Below are positions 15,982 through 24,200 of a DNA stretch of 64,000 nt, in pieces. Below the pieces are notes generated by a model. That model was not told where the DNA came from and did no database searches. It worked only from the letters and a program-made list of their open reading frames with translations. Source of the DNA: Micromonospora humi (GTDB lineage: Bacteria > Actinomycetota > Actinomycetes > Mycobacteriales > Micromonosporaceae). A program made the translations under genes and the position numbers. How positions within the stretch are numbered: the stretch's first letter is position 1; the number at the start of each line of letters is the position of its first letter. The stretch covers positions 1-64,000 of the forward strand of contig NZ_FMDM01000006.1 of NCBI RefSeq assembly GCF_900090105.1, read 5' to 3'.

Positions 15982-17571
15982 GTGGAAACTGCGGAGATCC
16001 AGGCACCCGTCGTCGGCGTCACCGTCTACCCGGACCGCGCGCGGATCACCCGCCGCGGCAGCCTCCGGCTCGCGGCCGGCGACCATCGGGTACGCGTCGC
16101 GCCACTCCCCGCCGGCCTGCGACGGGACTCGATCCGCGTCGGTGGCCGGGGCGCCGCCACCGTGCTCGGTGTGGACGTGACCACCCGGCGCCGGGCACGC
16201 AGCACCGACGCGCAGGTGGTCGGCCTGGAGCAGCGACGACGCGAGCTGGCCGACGAGCTGGCCGAGACCGAGGACGCGGACGGGATCGAGGAGCAGCGCG
16301 GCGAGTTCCTCGCCCGGCTGGCCGAGCGCGCCGGCGGCACGTACGCCCGCTCGCTGGCCACCGGCGACGCGGCGCCCGCCGACGTGGCCGCCTTCGCCGA
16401 CTCGGTCGCCGCCCAGCTCGCCGACTCCCGGGGCCGGCGACGCGGGCTGGCCCGGCGACGCACCGAGCTGGCGGAGGAACTGGCCGCGGTCGAGCGCGAT
16501 CTCGACGCCGCGCACGGCAAGCGGGAGCCGGACCACCTGGCCGCCGAGGTGACCGTCGCGGTGGAGGCCGACGACGCCGAGGTGGATCTGGAACTGACCT
16601 ACCTGGTGGACGGCGCCCGCTGGCAGCCCTCCTACGACCTGCGGCTGATCGACGACACCGTGACCGTGACCTGGTTCGGGCAGGTCAGCCAGAGCACCGG
16701 CGAGGACTGGCCGGAGTGCGAGCTGCGGCTCTCCACGGCCCGCCCGGCGGCGACGACAGGCGTACCCGAACTGTCGCCCTGGTATCTCGACCGGTCCCGG
16801 CCGGCGTCCCCGCGCGCGACGGCGGCGGACATGCCGCTCGGGATGCCGGTGCCGCCGGCGCCCGGCGCGGCGCCGGCCGGCGGCGGTGGTCTCGCCCGGT
16901 CCGCGGCGCCCCGGCCCCCGGTGCGGGAGAGCGTCGCCGAGGTCGAGCAGGGGGTCGGCGCGGCCACCTACCGGCCGGCGCGGGCGGTGGCGGTGCCGGC
17001 CGACGGAAGCGCGCACCGGGCCACGATCGCGGTGCTGGAGCTGCCGGCCCGACTGGACCACGTGACCGCGCCGGTCCGTGCCGCCGAGGCCCACCTGCGG
17101 GCCACCGTCCGCAACACAACCGAGCACACGCTGCTCGCCGGTCCGGCGGCGGTGTTCCACGGCGCGGACTTCGTCTCGTCGACCCGGCTGCCGGTCTGGG
17201 CGCCCGGCGAGGAGATCGAGCTGGCGCTCGGGGTGGACGACCGGCTGCGGGTGGAACGCAAGCTGCACCGGCGCGCCGAGACGAAGGCGGCGCTGGGCTC
17301 GACCCGGCGGCGGGAGGTGGAATATCGGACCACCGTCGCCAACCACACGCCGCGACCGGCGGCGGTGGAGGTGCGCGACCAACTGCCGGTGTCGCGCGAC
17401 GAGGCGGTGGTGGTGCGGGAGACGGCGTTGACGCCGCCGCCGGCGGAGCGTACCGAGCTGGGGGAGGTGATCTGGCGGCTGTCGCTCGCGCCGGGCGAGA
17501 GCGGCGAGATCACGCTGGGCTTCCGGGTGGAGCTGGCCAGGGGCGTCGAGGTGGCCGGCTGGCGGGAGTAA
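15982..17571 (+). CDS. MuiA-like (DUF4139/DUF4140) protein
   Basis: A 529-residue protein with an N-terminal DUF4140-type domain beginning VVGVTVYPDRARITRRG, a central charged coiled-coil region (about residues 75-170) and a long beta-rich C-terminal DUF4139-type domain (LTYLVDGARWQPSYDLRL onward). It belongs to the mucoidy inhibitor MuiA family, whose molecular function is not established. There is no signal peptide. A proline/alanine-rich insert lies near residues 290-320. A GTG start at 15982 gives the family N-terminus. It is divergent from the cellulase and ends at a strong hairpin. Confidence 0.82.
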   Translation: METAEIQAPVVGVTVYPDRARITRRGSLRLAAGDHRVRVAPLPAGLRRDSIRVGGRGAATVLGVDVTTRRRARSTDAQVVGLEQRRRELADELAETEDADGIEEQRGEFLARLAERAGGTYARSLATGDAAPADVAAFADSVAAQLADSRGRRRGLARRRTELAEELAAVERDLDAAHGKREPDHLAAEVTVAVEADDAEVDLELTYLVDGARWQPSYDLRLIDDTVTVTWFGQVSQSTGEDWPECELRLSTARPAATTGVPELSPWYLDRSRPASPRATAADMPLGMPVPPAPGAAPAGGGGLARSAAPRPPVRESVAEVEQGVGAATYRPARAVAVPADGSAHRATIAVLELPARLDHVTAPVRAAEAHLRATVRNTTEHTLLAGPAAVFHGADFVSSTRLPVWAPGEEIELALGVDDRLRVERKLHRRAETKAALGSTRRREVEYRTTVANHTPRPAAVEVRDQLPVSRDEAVVVRETALTPPPAERTELGEVIWRLSLAPGESGEITLGFRVELARGVEVAGWRE

Positions 17572-17578
17572 GGCGCAA

Positions 17579-17624
17579 GGAGGGGCCCCCTGTCAACGCA
17601 TTCTGCATGACAGGGGGCCCCTCC
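17579..17624. terminator. Long GC-rich hairpin with AACGCATTC in the loop
   Basis: A perfect 17-bp stem (17579-17595 with 17608-17624) and a 12-base loop between the convergent MuiA-like and GlsB-like genes. The stem contains GGGGCCCCC, and the loop begins ACGCATTC. A related hairpin is found at 26768-26807, so this may be a dispersed element that serves as a terminator. Confidence 0.75.
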
Positions 17625-17634
17625 TAACCAAACG

Positions 17635-17904
17635 TCAGTGGCGACGGCGCCCGTACGCACCGGCGGCGATGTAGACACCGGCAGCGGCGAAGAGCACCTG
17701 GAGCAGCAGCTCGATCCAGTCGATGCCGGCGGTGTCGTCGACGCCGAACAGGCCGGCGACGAGCGTGCCCAGGATCGCGGCGACCACACCGATGACCAGC
17801 GTGAGCCAGATCGGGATGTTCTGCTTGCCCGGCACCACGAGGCGGCCGAGCGCGCCGATGACGAGACCGATGATGATCGCGGTGAGGAAACCGGTAACTT
17901 CCAC
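17635..17904 (-). CDS. GlsB/YeaQ/YmgE-family stress-response membrane protein
   Basis: An 89-residue, very hydrophobic protein with three predicted membrane segments, a GxxxG-rich first helix (IGLVIGALGRLVVPGKQ) and a short basic C-terminus (GRRRH). The pattern matches the transglycosylase-associated (GlsB/YeaQ) family, linked to general stress and envelope homeostasis without a known biochemical activity. It stands alone on the minus strand, convergent with the MuiA-like gene. Confidence 0.88.
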   Translation of the reverse strand: MEVTGFLTAIIIGLVIGALGRLVVPGKQNIPIWLTLVIGVVAAILGTLVAGLFGVDDTAGIDWIELLLQVLFAAAGVYIAAGAYGRRRH

Positions 17905-18021
17905 GAGAGCCGTCCTGTTCTTCCGAATGACCTGTCGACTCGTTCGGTGCCCCGATCGGACCGCGACCCAAACGTGAGGCGCGTTTCTTCACAGAACTGT
18001 CATGGCCCGGTGAGCAGCGGA

Positions 18022-19434
18022 TCAGCCCCAGAACAGCTGGACGAGGATCAGCGCGCCGATCACGTCCGGCCCCCGGACCACCTGTCGAATGAGATCGACA
18101 GGAATCATTCCGGCCGGGGTGTTGACGGTGGCGCCGCCGTATCCCATGGTCGGCCGGGTGCCGGCCCGGTAAGCGGCGGCCACGGTGCCGAGCGCCAGCA
18201 CCCCGTCGACGACGCCGACGGTGGGCCGCACCACGGGCAGCGTCACCGCGTACCAGACCAGCACGGACAGCGCCGGCACCACGAGGTGCGCCAGGTAGAG
18301 CTGGACGTCGCCACCGCCGAGCGAGCGGCGCAGCCCGGCGGACCGGCCGACGGCACGCAGGCCCCCGGCCAGCCGGCCCACCGCCAGGAAGCCGAGGAGC
18401 ACCTGCGCCGCGCCGGCCGACGACGGCAGCGCCACCGCGACCGCGTACATGGTGAGCAGCAGCGCCGCCCAGACCACGAGCGCGCTGGGGTGGCGTACCG
18501 TCCGCCACAGCTCGGCCTGCACCAGCACCACGGACCGCCCGAGCGGCCGGAACCGGCGGCTCGACACCACGCCCCGGGACCGCCAGCGGCGGCTCTCCGC
18601 CAGACCGGTCAGGAACGAGGGGTCGAGCAGCAGCGCCGCGCCGGCAGCGGCGTCGGCCACCTCGGCCCCGGCGGCCAGGGACGCCCGGTCCACCGACGGG
18701 AGCGCCCGGTACGCCGCGGCGACCGCCACCACCGCCGCCGGCACCGCCGCGAGCCCGAGCGTCCAGGCGAGCGGGACGGCCGGCAGCGGCACCGGCTGGC
18801 CGCCCAGGTGCGCCACCACCACCGCCAGCGCCACCACGGCACCGGCACCGAGCAGGCACCGGTCCAGGAGCCGGGCCCGTCCCGCGCGATCCGGGCTGCC
18901 CTGGACGACGACGGCCGACGCCACGGCCACCGTCGCACAGCCGGCACCGGCCACTGTCGCGCCGGCCAGGTCGGGCGCGGCTCCGGCGCCGGTAGCCACC
19001 GCCGCGGCCAGGCCGAACAGCCCGCCGCCGGCGGTCGCGGCGACGACGAGCGCGACGAACCGGGGCAGCAGCCAGCCTCGCCGGTCCACCGGCGAGCTGA
19101 CCACCCAGGACTGCGCGGCCGGCGCCACCACCAGCGGGCCGACCACCCGCAGGGCCCGCCAGGCCAGGCCGGCGACGGCCAGGGCGGCGGCGATCCCGAA
19201 CCAGTACCGGTCCGCCGGGTCGCCCTGCCGGCCCGACGGTGAGCCGAGGTAGTCGCGTACCTCGCTGATCAGGGCCCAGCCGTACATGCCGGTGAAGAGC
19301 AGGAGCACGTAGGCGTCACCGAGCGCGTCACCGAGCGAGGCCGTCCGGTGGCGCCGCCGGGTGCGCCGCAGCCAGCCGCGCAGCCGCCGGGCGTCCGGCC
19401 GTCCGCCCGGTCGGACGTCGAGTTCCGTCGTCAC
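18022..19434 (-). CDS. ABC transporter permease-like membrane protein
   Basis: A 470-residue protein with many hydrophobic segments, rich in Ala, Val and Leu, arranged in two membrane blocks around a charged middle (SRRWRSRGVVSSRRFRPLGR). The GTG at 19434 overlaps the stop of the upstream ATPase gene (GTGA), so this is its membrane partner. The family resembles large actinobacterial ABC permeases with DUF-type membrane domains; the cargo is unknown. Its C-terminus ends in GALILVQLFWG. Confidence 0.75.
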   Translation of the reverse strand: MTTELDVRPGGRPDARRLRGWLRRTRRRHRTASLGDALGDAYVLLLFTGMYGWALISEVRDYLGSPSGRQGDPADRYWFGIAAALAVAGLAWRALRVVGPLVVAPAAQSWVVSSPVDRRGWLLPRFVALVVAATAGGGLFGLAAAVATGAGAAPDLAGATVAGAGCATVAVASAVVVQGSPDRAGRARLLDRCLLGAGAVVALAVVVAHLGGQPVPLPAVPLAWTLGLAAVPAAVVAVAAAYRALPSVDRASLAAGAEVADAAAGAALLLDPSFLTGLAESRRWRSRGVVSSRRFRPLGRSVVLVQAELWRTVRHPSALVVWAALLLTMYAVAVALPSSAGAAQVLLGFLAVGRLAGGLRAVGRSAGLRRSLGGGDVQLYLAHLVVPALSVLVWYAVTLPVVRPTVGVVDGVLALGTVAAAYRAGTRPTMGYGGATVNTPAGMIPVDLIRQVVRGPDVIGALILVQLFWG

Positions 19435-20072
19435 GCAGCGGCGCCGATCTCGATCCGGTCGTCGGCGACCGCCGCCGCCAGCTCGGCGTCGTGCGTCGCC
19501 ATCAGCACGGCGGTGCCCTCCGCCTTCTCGCGCAGCAGCCGGTCGGCCAGCCACTCCCGACCACGGGCGTCGAGGCGCTGCTCCGGTTCGTCCAACACCA
19601 GCAGGCGGCGCGGACGGACGAAACACGAGGCCAGCGCCAGCCGGCGCCGCTGTCCGCTGGACAGCGTCGCGGGCAGCTGGTCGCGGGCGCGTTCCAGGCC
19701 CAGCTCGGCGATCACCTCGGCCACCGTCGCGCCGGCGCCGCCGTGGGCGTACGCGACCAGTTCGAGGTGCTCGGCGACGGACAGGTCCGGGAAGAAGCCG
19801 ATGTCGTCGAGCGCCGCGGCCAGCAGCGCACGCGTCTCGGGATCGGTCTCGTAGCAGCGGCGCCCGCGCACCAGCACCTCGCCCTCGTCGGGGCGGTCCG
19901 CACCGACCACGCACCGCAGCAGCGTGGTCTTCCCGCTGCCGTTCGGCCCGACGACGACGGCGAGTCGCCCTTCGGGGAGGCCGAAGGACACGTCCTCCAG
20001 GACGGCCAGCTTCCCGAACCTCCGGGTCAGTCCCCGCACGGTGAGCATCTCCACAACCGCACACTGTGGCAC
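19431..20072 (-). CDS. ABC transporter ATP-binding protein
   Basis: A 213-residue ABC ATPase with Walker A GPNGSGKT, a signature segment LSSGQRRRLALA and Walker B LLVLDEP. The Q-loop and the H-loop (MATHDAEL) are visible. The start is uncertain: ATG at 20072 is used, but GTG 20054 or ATG 20048 (MLTVRGLTRRFG) fit the family better and lack a clear ribosome site. It is coupled to the permease gene by a 4-bp overlap. Confidence 0.88.
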   Translation of the reverse strand: MPQCAVVEMLTVRGLTRRFGKLAVLEDVSFGLPEGRLAVVVGPNGSGKTTLLRCVVGADRPDEGEVLVRGRRCYETDPETRALLAAALDDIGFFPDLSVAEHLELVAYAHGGAGATVAEVIAELGLERARDQLPATLSSGQRRRLALASCFVRPRRLLVLDEPEQRLDARGREWLADRLLREKAEGTAVLMATHDAELAAAVADDRIEIGAAA

Positions 20073-20088
20073 AGCGGCGCGGTCGCCC

Positions 20089-21009
20089 TCAGCGCCGTGG
20101 CACGTCCTCCCGGTCGATCCGCAGCTCCCGCTCCAGCTCGGCGATCACCGTGCGCAGGTCGTCCAGGCGTTGGCTGATGGCGATCCGGTCCACCTCGTCC
20201 GGCACCCCGTCGCCGTCGGAGTCGTAGTCCGGGGACAGCCCCTCGGTCATCTCCAGCCGGCGCGCCTCCTCCATCGAGTTGACGATGACCGCGATGAGGA
20301 TGTTCAGCAGCAGGTTGACCGCGATCATCACGAAGCTGACGTAGTAGAGCAGCGTCCACGACGACACTTCGAGGCCCTGTTCCAGCAGGTCGGGCAGCGT
20401 CTCCAGGGAGAGCAGCACGAACAGCGTGACGAGCGAGCGGCCGATGTCGCCGTACTGCTCCGGGTAACGGTCGCCGAAGATCAGCCAGCCGGCCATGCCG
20501 TAGACGTAGAGGGTGACGCCGGCGAGCGCCAGGAACGCCGCCACCCCGGGCAGGCTGCGCCACAGCGCGGTGACGATGGTGCGCAGCCCGGGCGAGAAGC
20601 GGACCAGGCGCAGCACCCGGGCCACCCGGACGAATCGCAGCACGGCCGAGTCGCCGTGCAGCCCCGGTACGAAGATCGCGACGGTCACCAGCAGGTCGAA
20701 CACGTTCCAGCCGTGCCGGAGGAAGTCCTGCGGCCGGCGGCCGTACGCGAGCACCCGGATGGTGATCTCCACGACGAAGACCACCCGGAACATCCACTCC
20801 GTCCCGCGCAGCACCGACGCCGTGGTGCCCGCGTGCGGATACGTCTCGATGCCCAGCACCGCGCCGTTGGCCATGATGAGCACGACGATCGCGACCTCGA
20901 ACGGCCGGGACCGGACCATCCGGGCGCACCGGTCCGCCAGCCCCCGTCGTGGGCCGCCGCGACGACGCTCCCCCCGCTGGGCCGGCACCTCGGCTCGCCG
21001 GTCAACCAT
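20089..21009 (-). CDS. Voltage-gated cation channel (bacterial NaV-like) with unusual filter and acidic calcium-like motif
   Basis: A 306-residue single-domain six-helix channel. The voltage-sensor S4 has arginines every third residue (Arg125, 128, 131, 134, 137). The pore loop reads LLSLETLPDLLE, giving SLETLPD (201-207) where NaChBac has TLESWAS: the filter Glu is kept, the Trp is lost and an Asp is added. After S6 there is an acidic loop DYDSDGDGVPDE (261-272) of the DxDxDG calcium-binding type, then a coiled-coil-like C-terminus. It probably forms a tetramer in the membrane. Ion selectivity cannot be predicted. It is transcribed away from the MFS gene. Confidence 0.88.
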   Translation of the reverse strand: MVDRRAEVPAQRGERRRGGPRRGLADRCARMVRSRPFEVAIVVLIMANGAVLGIETYPHAGTTASVLRGTEWMFRVVFVVEITIRVLAYGRRPQDFLRHGWNVFDLLVTVAIFVPGLHGDSAVLRFVRVARVLRLVRFSPGLRTIVTALWRSLPGVAAFLALAGVTLYVYGMAGWLIFGDRYPEQYGDIGRSLVTLFVLLSLETLPDLLEQGLEVSSWTLLYYVSFVMIAVNLLLNILIAVIVNSMEEARRLEMTEGLSPDYDSDGDGVPDEVDRIAISQRLDDLRTVIAELERELRIDREDVPRR

Positions 21010-21184
21010 CCCGACACCCTATGGGTTACCGTCGGCTGGTGATCCCGGCGACCGCGTACGCGCACTGGATCACGCCTGCTCTCCCGCTCTACGGCGACGA
21101 CCACGAGCGGGCCGACTTCGCTCCCTGAGGCGCGTGACCCACCCGACGCCTCCACCCGATCCCCCACTCCGGGAGCGATGCCCC

Positions 21185-22366
21185 ATGTCCGTCGACACCT
21201 CCGTCCGGTCGGTGCTGCGCGCGCCGCAGGTCGTCCGGGTGCTCCTGGGCAGCCAGCTCGGCCGGCTGCCCACCGCCAGCGGCCCGCTGGCGTTGCTGCT
21301 CTTCGCCCGCCAGTCGCTGAGCCTGGCCGCCGCCGGCCTGCTGGTCGCCGCCTACACGGCCGGCATGGCGGTGGGCACGCCGCTGCTGGCGCGCGCGGTG
21401 GACCGGTGGCGGCAGCCGCCGGTGCTCTGGATCGCCGCGGTCGTCTCCGGCCTGGGCTTCGGCGCGGTGGCGCTCACCGGCGGGCACCTGGCCGGCGCCG
21501 TGGTCGGCGCGGTGGTCGCCGGGTTCGGCACGCCGCCGCTGGAGGCGTGCCTGCGGACGCTCTGGCCGGCCCTGCTGCCACCGGCCACGGTGCCCACCGC
21601 CTACACCCTGGACATCGCGTTGCAAGAAATGATCTTCGTGGTGGGCCCGCTGGTCACGCTGCTCGCGGTGACCGTCGGCGGGCCGGCCGCCGGGCTGCTC
21701 GCCGCCGCCGTGGTGCAGCTCGCCGGCACCGCGATGTACGCGCTGAGCCCGGCCGCCCGGGCCTGGCGCGGGGTGGCCGCGGTGCGGCACTGGGCCGGGC
21801 CGCTGCGCGTACCCCGGTTCACGGTGATGATGCTCGGCGTGGTCGGCGTCGGCGCGGCGGTCGGCAGCATCGCGGTGGCGGTGACCGGCTACGCCGAGGC
21901 GGCCGGCGACCGGCGGCTCAGCGGCTGGCTGCTCGCGGCGCAGGCGGTCGGCGCGCTCGTCGGCGGCCTGTGCTGGACCCGGGTCCGGCCAGGCGGTCCC
22001 GGCCGGCTGCCGGTGCTGGCCGCCGCGCTCACTGCCGGTTTCCTCCCGCTGCTGTTGGCGCCCGGCCCGGCCCCGATGGCCGCGCTGCTCGCGGTGAGCG
22101 GGTTGGCGCTGCCGCCGGTGCTGACCGCCGTCTTCCTCACCGCCGAGCGGCTGGCCGAGGCGGGCACGGTGGCCGAGGCGTTCGCCTGGGTGAGCACCGC
22201 GTTCGTGGTGGGCAGCGCCGCCGGCTCCGCGCTCGCCGGGCTGTCGGCCGGCGTCCGGTACGGGCTGGTCGTCGCGCCGGCGGCCGCGCTGCTCGGCACG
22301 GCGGCGCTGGCGACGGTCGCGGCAGGGCACCGGGCGGCCGGGCTCACAGCCAGCCGCGGCGCTTGA
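21185..22366 (+). CDS. MFS transporter
   Basis: A 393-residue membrane protein with about twelve hydrophobic segments. An MFS-like loop follows the second segment (ARAVDRWRQPP, the D-R-x-G-like A motif). It resembles small actinobacterial MFS exporters. The ATG at 21185 has GGGAG 9 bases upstream. The last 23 bp overlap the convergent corA gene. Substrate unknown. Confidence 0.85.
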   Translation: MSVDTSVRSVLRAPQVVRVLLGSQLGRLPTASGPLALLLFARQSLSLAAAGLLVAAYTAGMAVGTPLLARAVDRWRQPPVLWIAAVVSGLGFGAVALTGGHLAGAVVGAVVAGFGTPPLEACLRTLWPALLPPATVPTAYTLDIALQEMIFVVGPLVTLLAVTVGGPAAGLLAAAVVQLAGTAMYALSPAARAWRGVAAVRHWAGPLRVPRFTVMMLGVVGVGAAVGSIAVAVTGYAEAAGDRRLSGWLLAAQAVGALVGGLCWTRVRPGGPGRLPVLAAALTAGFLPLLLAPGPAPMAALLAVSGLALPPVLTAVFLTAERLAEAGTVAEAFAWVSTAFVVGSAAGSALAGLSAGVRYGLVVAPAAALLGTAALATVAAGHRAAGLTASRGA

Positions 22367-23462
22367 ACAGCAGATAGAGCGCGCCGCAGACGGCGACCAT
22401 CAGGGCGACCGCGAACAGGTAGCCGTACCGCCAGCCCAGCTCCGGCATGTGGGTGAAGTTCATCCCGTAGACGGTGCCGATCAGGGTGGGCGCGAACAGG
22501 ATCGCCGCCCAGGCGGAGACCCGCTTGACCTCCTCGTTCTGCTCGAAGCTGGCCGCGGTGAGGCTGCGCATCTCCTCGTTCTGCGCCTGCGAGACCAGTG
22601 TCGCGTTGACGGTGAGGATGCTCTGGAGCAGATGCCGGAACCCGTCCACCCGCTCCACCACCTGGGTGAGGTGGTCGGCCACGTCGCGCAACCGGCGGCG
22701 CAGCTCCTCGTCGGTGCCGTAGCGGTCGAAGCCGCCGGTGAGCGCCTCGACCACCTTCAGCAGCGGTCGCGCCGCCCGCTGGAACTGGATCACCTCGCGG
22801 CTGAGCTCGTAGATGCGGCGGCTGGCGTTCGGGTCGCCGCCGAACACCTCGGTCTCGATCTCGTCGATGTCGTTCTCCAGGCCGGCCACCACCGGGGCGT
22901 AGCCGTCGACCACCCGGTCGAGCACGGCGTACAGGACCGCCTCGGGGCCGAGCGCGAGGACGGCCGGCTCGGCCTCCAGCCGGCGCCGCACGGCGGCCAG
23001 GTCGGGGGTGCCCCCGTGCCGGACCGTGATCACGAACCCGGGGCCGAGGAAGAGGTGCAGCTCGGCGAACTCGACCGCCTCCCGCGCGTCCAGGTAGCGG
23101 GCGGCGCGCAGCACCACGAACAGGGTGTCGTCGTAGCGCTCCAGCTTCGGGCGCTGGTGGGCGTTGATGGCGTCCTCGACGGCCAGTTCGGGGAGCTGGA
23201 ACTCGGCGGCCAGCGAGGCGATCTGCTCCCGGCCGGGCCGGCGCAGCCCGATCCAGGCCATCGCGTCGTCGAGCTGCTGGAGGCAGCGGAACGTGTCGGC
23301 GAGGCCGGTCGGTGACGCGCGGCGTACGCCGTCGACGTAGACGCCGCTGTCGACCAGGCCGTCGGGGCGCTCCGGCTCCGCCGCGCCGGCGTCGATGGCG
23401 TGCTCGTCCAGCCGCCTGCCGAAGCCCTCCGGCGGCGGTGCCGCGAACCGGTCGTCCGCCAT
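22344..23462 (-). CDS. corA: Magnesium/cobalt transport protein CorA
   Basis: A 372-residue protein with a large acidic and helical cytoplasmic domain followed by two C-terminal membrane helices. The signature YGMNF precedes the final loop (THMPELGW) and the last helix, which ends in basic residues KRRGWL. CorA forms a pentameric Mg2+/Co2+ channel. The ATG at 23462 is preferred because GGAGG lies just upstream. It ends by overlapping the MFS gene and starts 57 bp after kdpE on the same strand. Confidence 0.93.
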   Translation of the reverse strand: MADDRFAAPPPEGFGRRLDEHAIDAGAAEPERPDGLVDSGVYVDGVRRASPTGLADTFRCLQQLDDAMAWIGLRRPGREQIASLAAEFQLPELAVEDAINAHQRPKLERYDDTLFVVLRAARYLDAREAVEFAELHLFLGPGFVITVRHGGTPDLAAVRRRLEAEPAVLALGPEAVLYAVLDRVVDGYAPVVAGLENDIDEIETEVFGGDPNASRRIYELSREVIQFQRAARPLLKVVEALTGGFDRYGTDEELRRRLRDVADHLTQVVERVDGFRHLLQSILTVNATLVSQAQNEEMRSLTAASFEQNEEVKRVSAWAAILFAPTLIGTVYGMNFTHMPELGWRYGYLFAVALMVAVCGALYLLFKRRGWL

Positions 23463-23519
23463 GCCCTCCCCCGCTGCTCGGCCGGCTCGCCGAGTCCCCG
23501 CCGCCGGCCGGCGCAAACG

Positions 23520-24200
23520 TCAGGGGCGGTAGCGGTAGCCCATGCCGGGCTCGGTGACCAGGTGTCGGGGCCGGGCCGGGTCGTCCTCCAGCTTGCGTCG
23601 CAGCTGGGCCATGTACTGCCGGAGGTAGTTGGTCTCCTGCTCGTATCCCGGCCCCCACACGTCGAGCAGCAGTTGCCGCTGGCTGACCAGCTTGCCGGGG
23701 TTACGCAGCAGCTTCTCCAGCATGGCCCACTGGGTGGGGGTGAGCTTGACCTCGGAACCGTCGTCCCGGGTGACGGTCCGGTCGGCCAGGTCGACGGTGT
23801 GCCGGCCGATCCGCAGCGCCGGGACGGCCGGCGTGGTCGGGGCGAGCCGGCGGGTCACCGCGCGGATCCGGGCGAGCAGCTCGTCCACCCCGAACGGCTT
23901 GGTCACGTAGTCGTCGGCGCCCGCGTCCAGCGCGGCGACCTTGTCCTCGCTGCCGGCCCGGCCGGAGAGCACGATGATCGGCACGGCGGTCCAGCCGCGC
24001 AGCCCACGGATCACCTCGGTGCCGTCCAGGTCGGGCAGGCCCAGGTCGAGCACCACCAGGTCCGGCGGGTGGGCGGCGGCGGCCTTCAGCGCGGCGGCCC
24101 CGCTGTCGGCGACCTCGACGTCGTAGCCGCGGGCCCGCAGGTTGATCCGCAGGGCGCGCAGGATCTGCGGCTCGTCGTCGACGACCAGGATGCGGGTCAT
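23520..24200 (-). CDS. kdpE: KdpE response regulator
   Basis: A 226-residue OmpR-type response regulator. Receiver residues are Asp8/Asp9, phospho-acceptor Asp52 (VLDLGLP) and Lys101 (VTKPFG). The C-terminal winged helix ends in the typical VTEPGMGYRYRP. Its start overlaps the stop of kdpD (ATGA). KdpE activates the kdpFABC operon when KdpD senses low potassium or osmotic stress. The operon is immediately upstream. Confidence 0.95.
   Translation of the reverse strand: MTRILVVDDEPQILRALRINLRARGYDVEVADSGAAALKAAAAHPPDLVVLDLGLPDLDGTEVIRGLRGWTAVPIIVLSGRAGSEDKVAALDAGADDYVTKPFGVDELLARIRAVTRRLAPTTPAVPALRIGRHTVDLADRTVTRDDGSEVKLTPTQWAMLEKLLRNPGKLVSQRQLLLDVWGPGYEQETNYLRQYMAQLRRKLEDDPARPRHLVTEPGMGYRYRP

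Noticed and set aside
14473..17382. A 969-codon frame that extends the cellulase upstream through the MuiA-like gene
   Set aside because: The cellulase has a clear signal peptide and a good GTG with AGGAGG at 15867. The extension is the antisense of the 15982-17571 gene.
21039..21128. A 29-codon frame starting GTG between the channel and MFS genes (contains YAHWITPALPLYGDD)
   Set aside because: Composition looks protein-like and it could be a peptide or a gene remnant, but there is no clear ribosome site and no recognised family. I could not support it.
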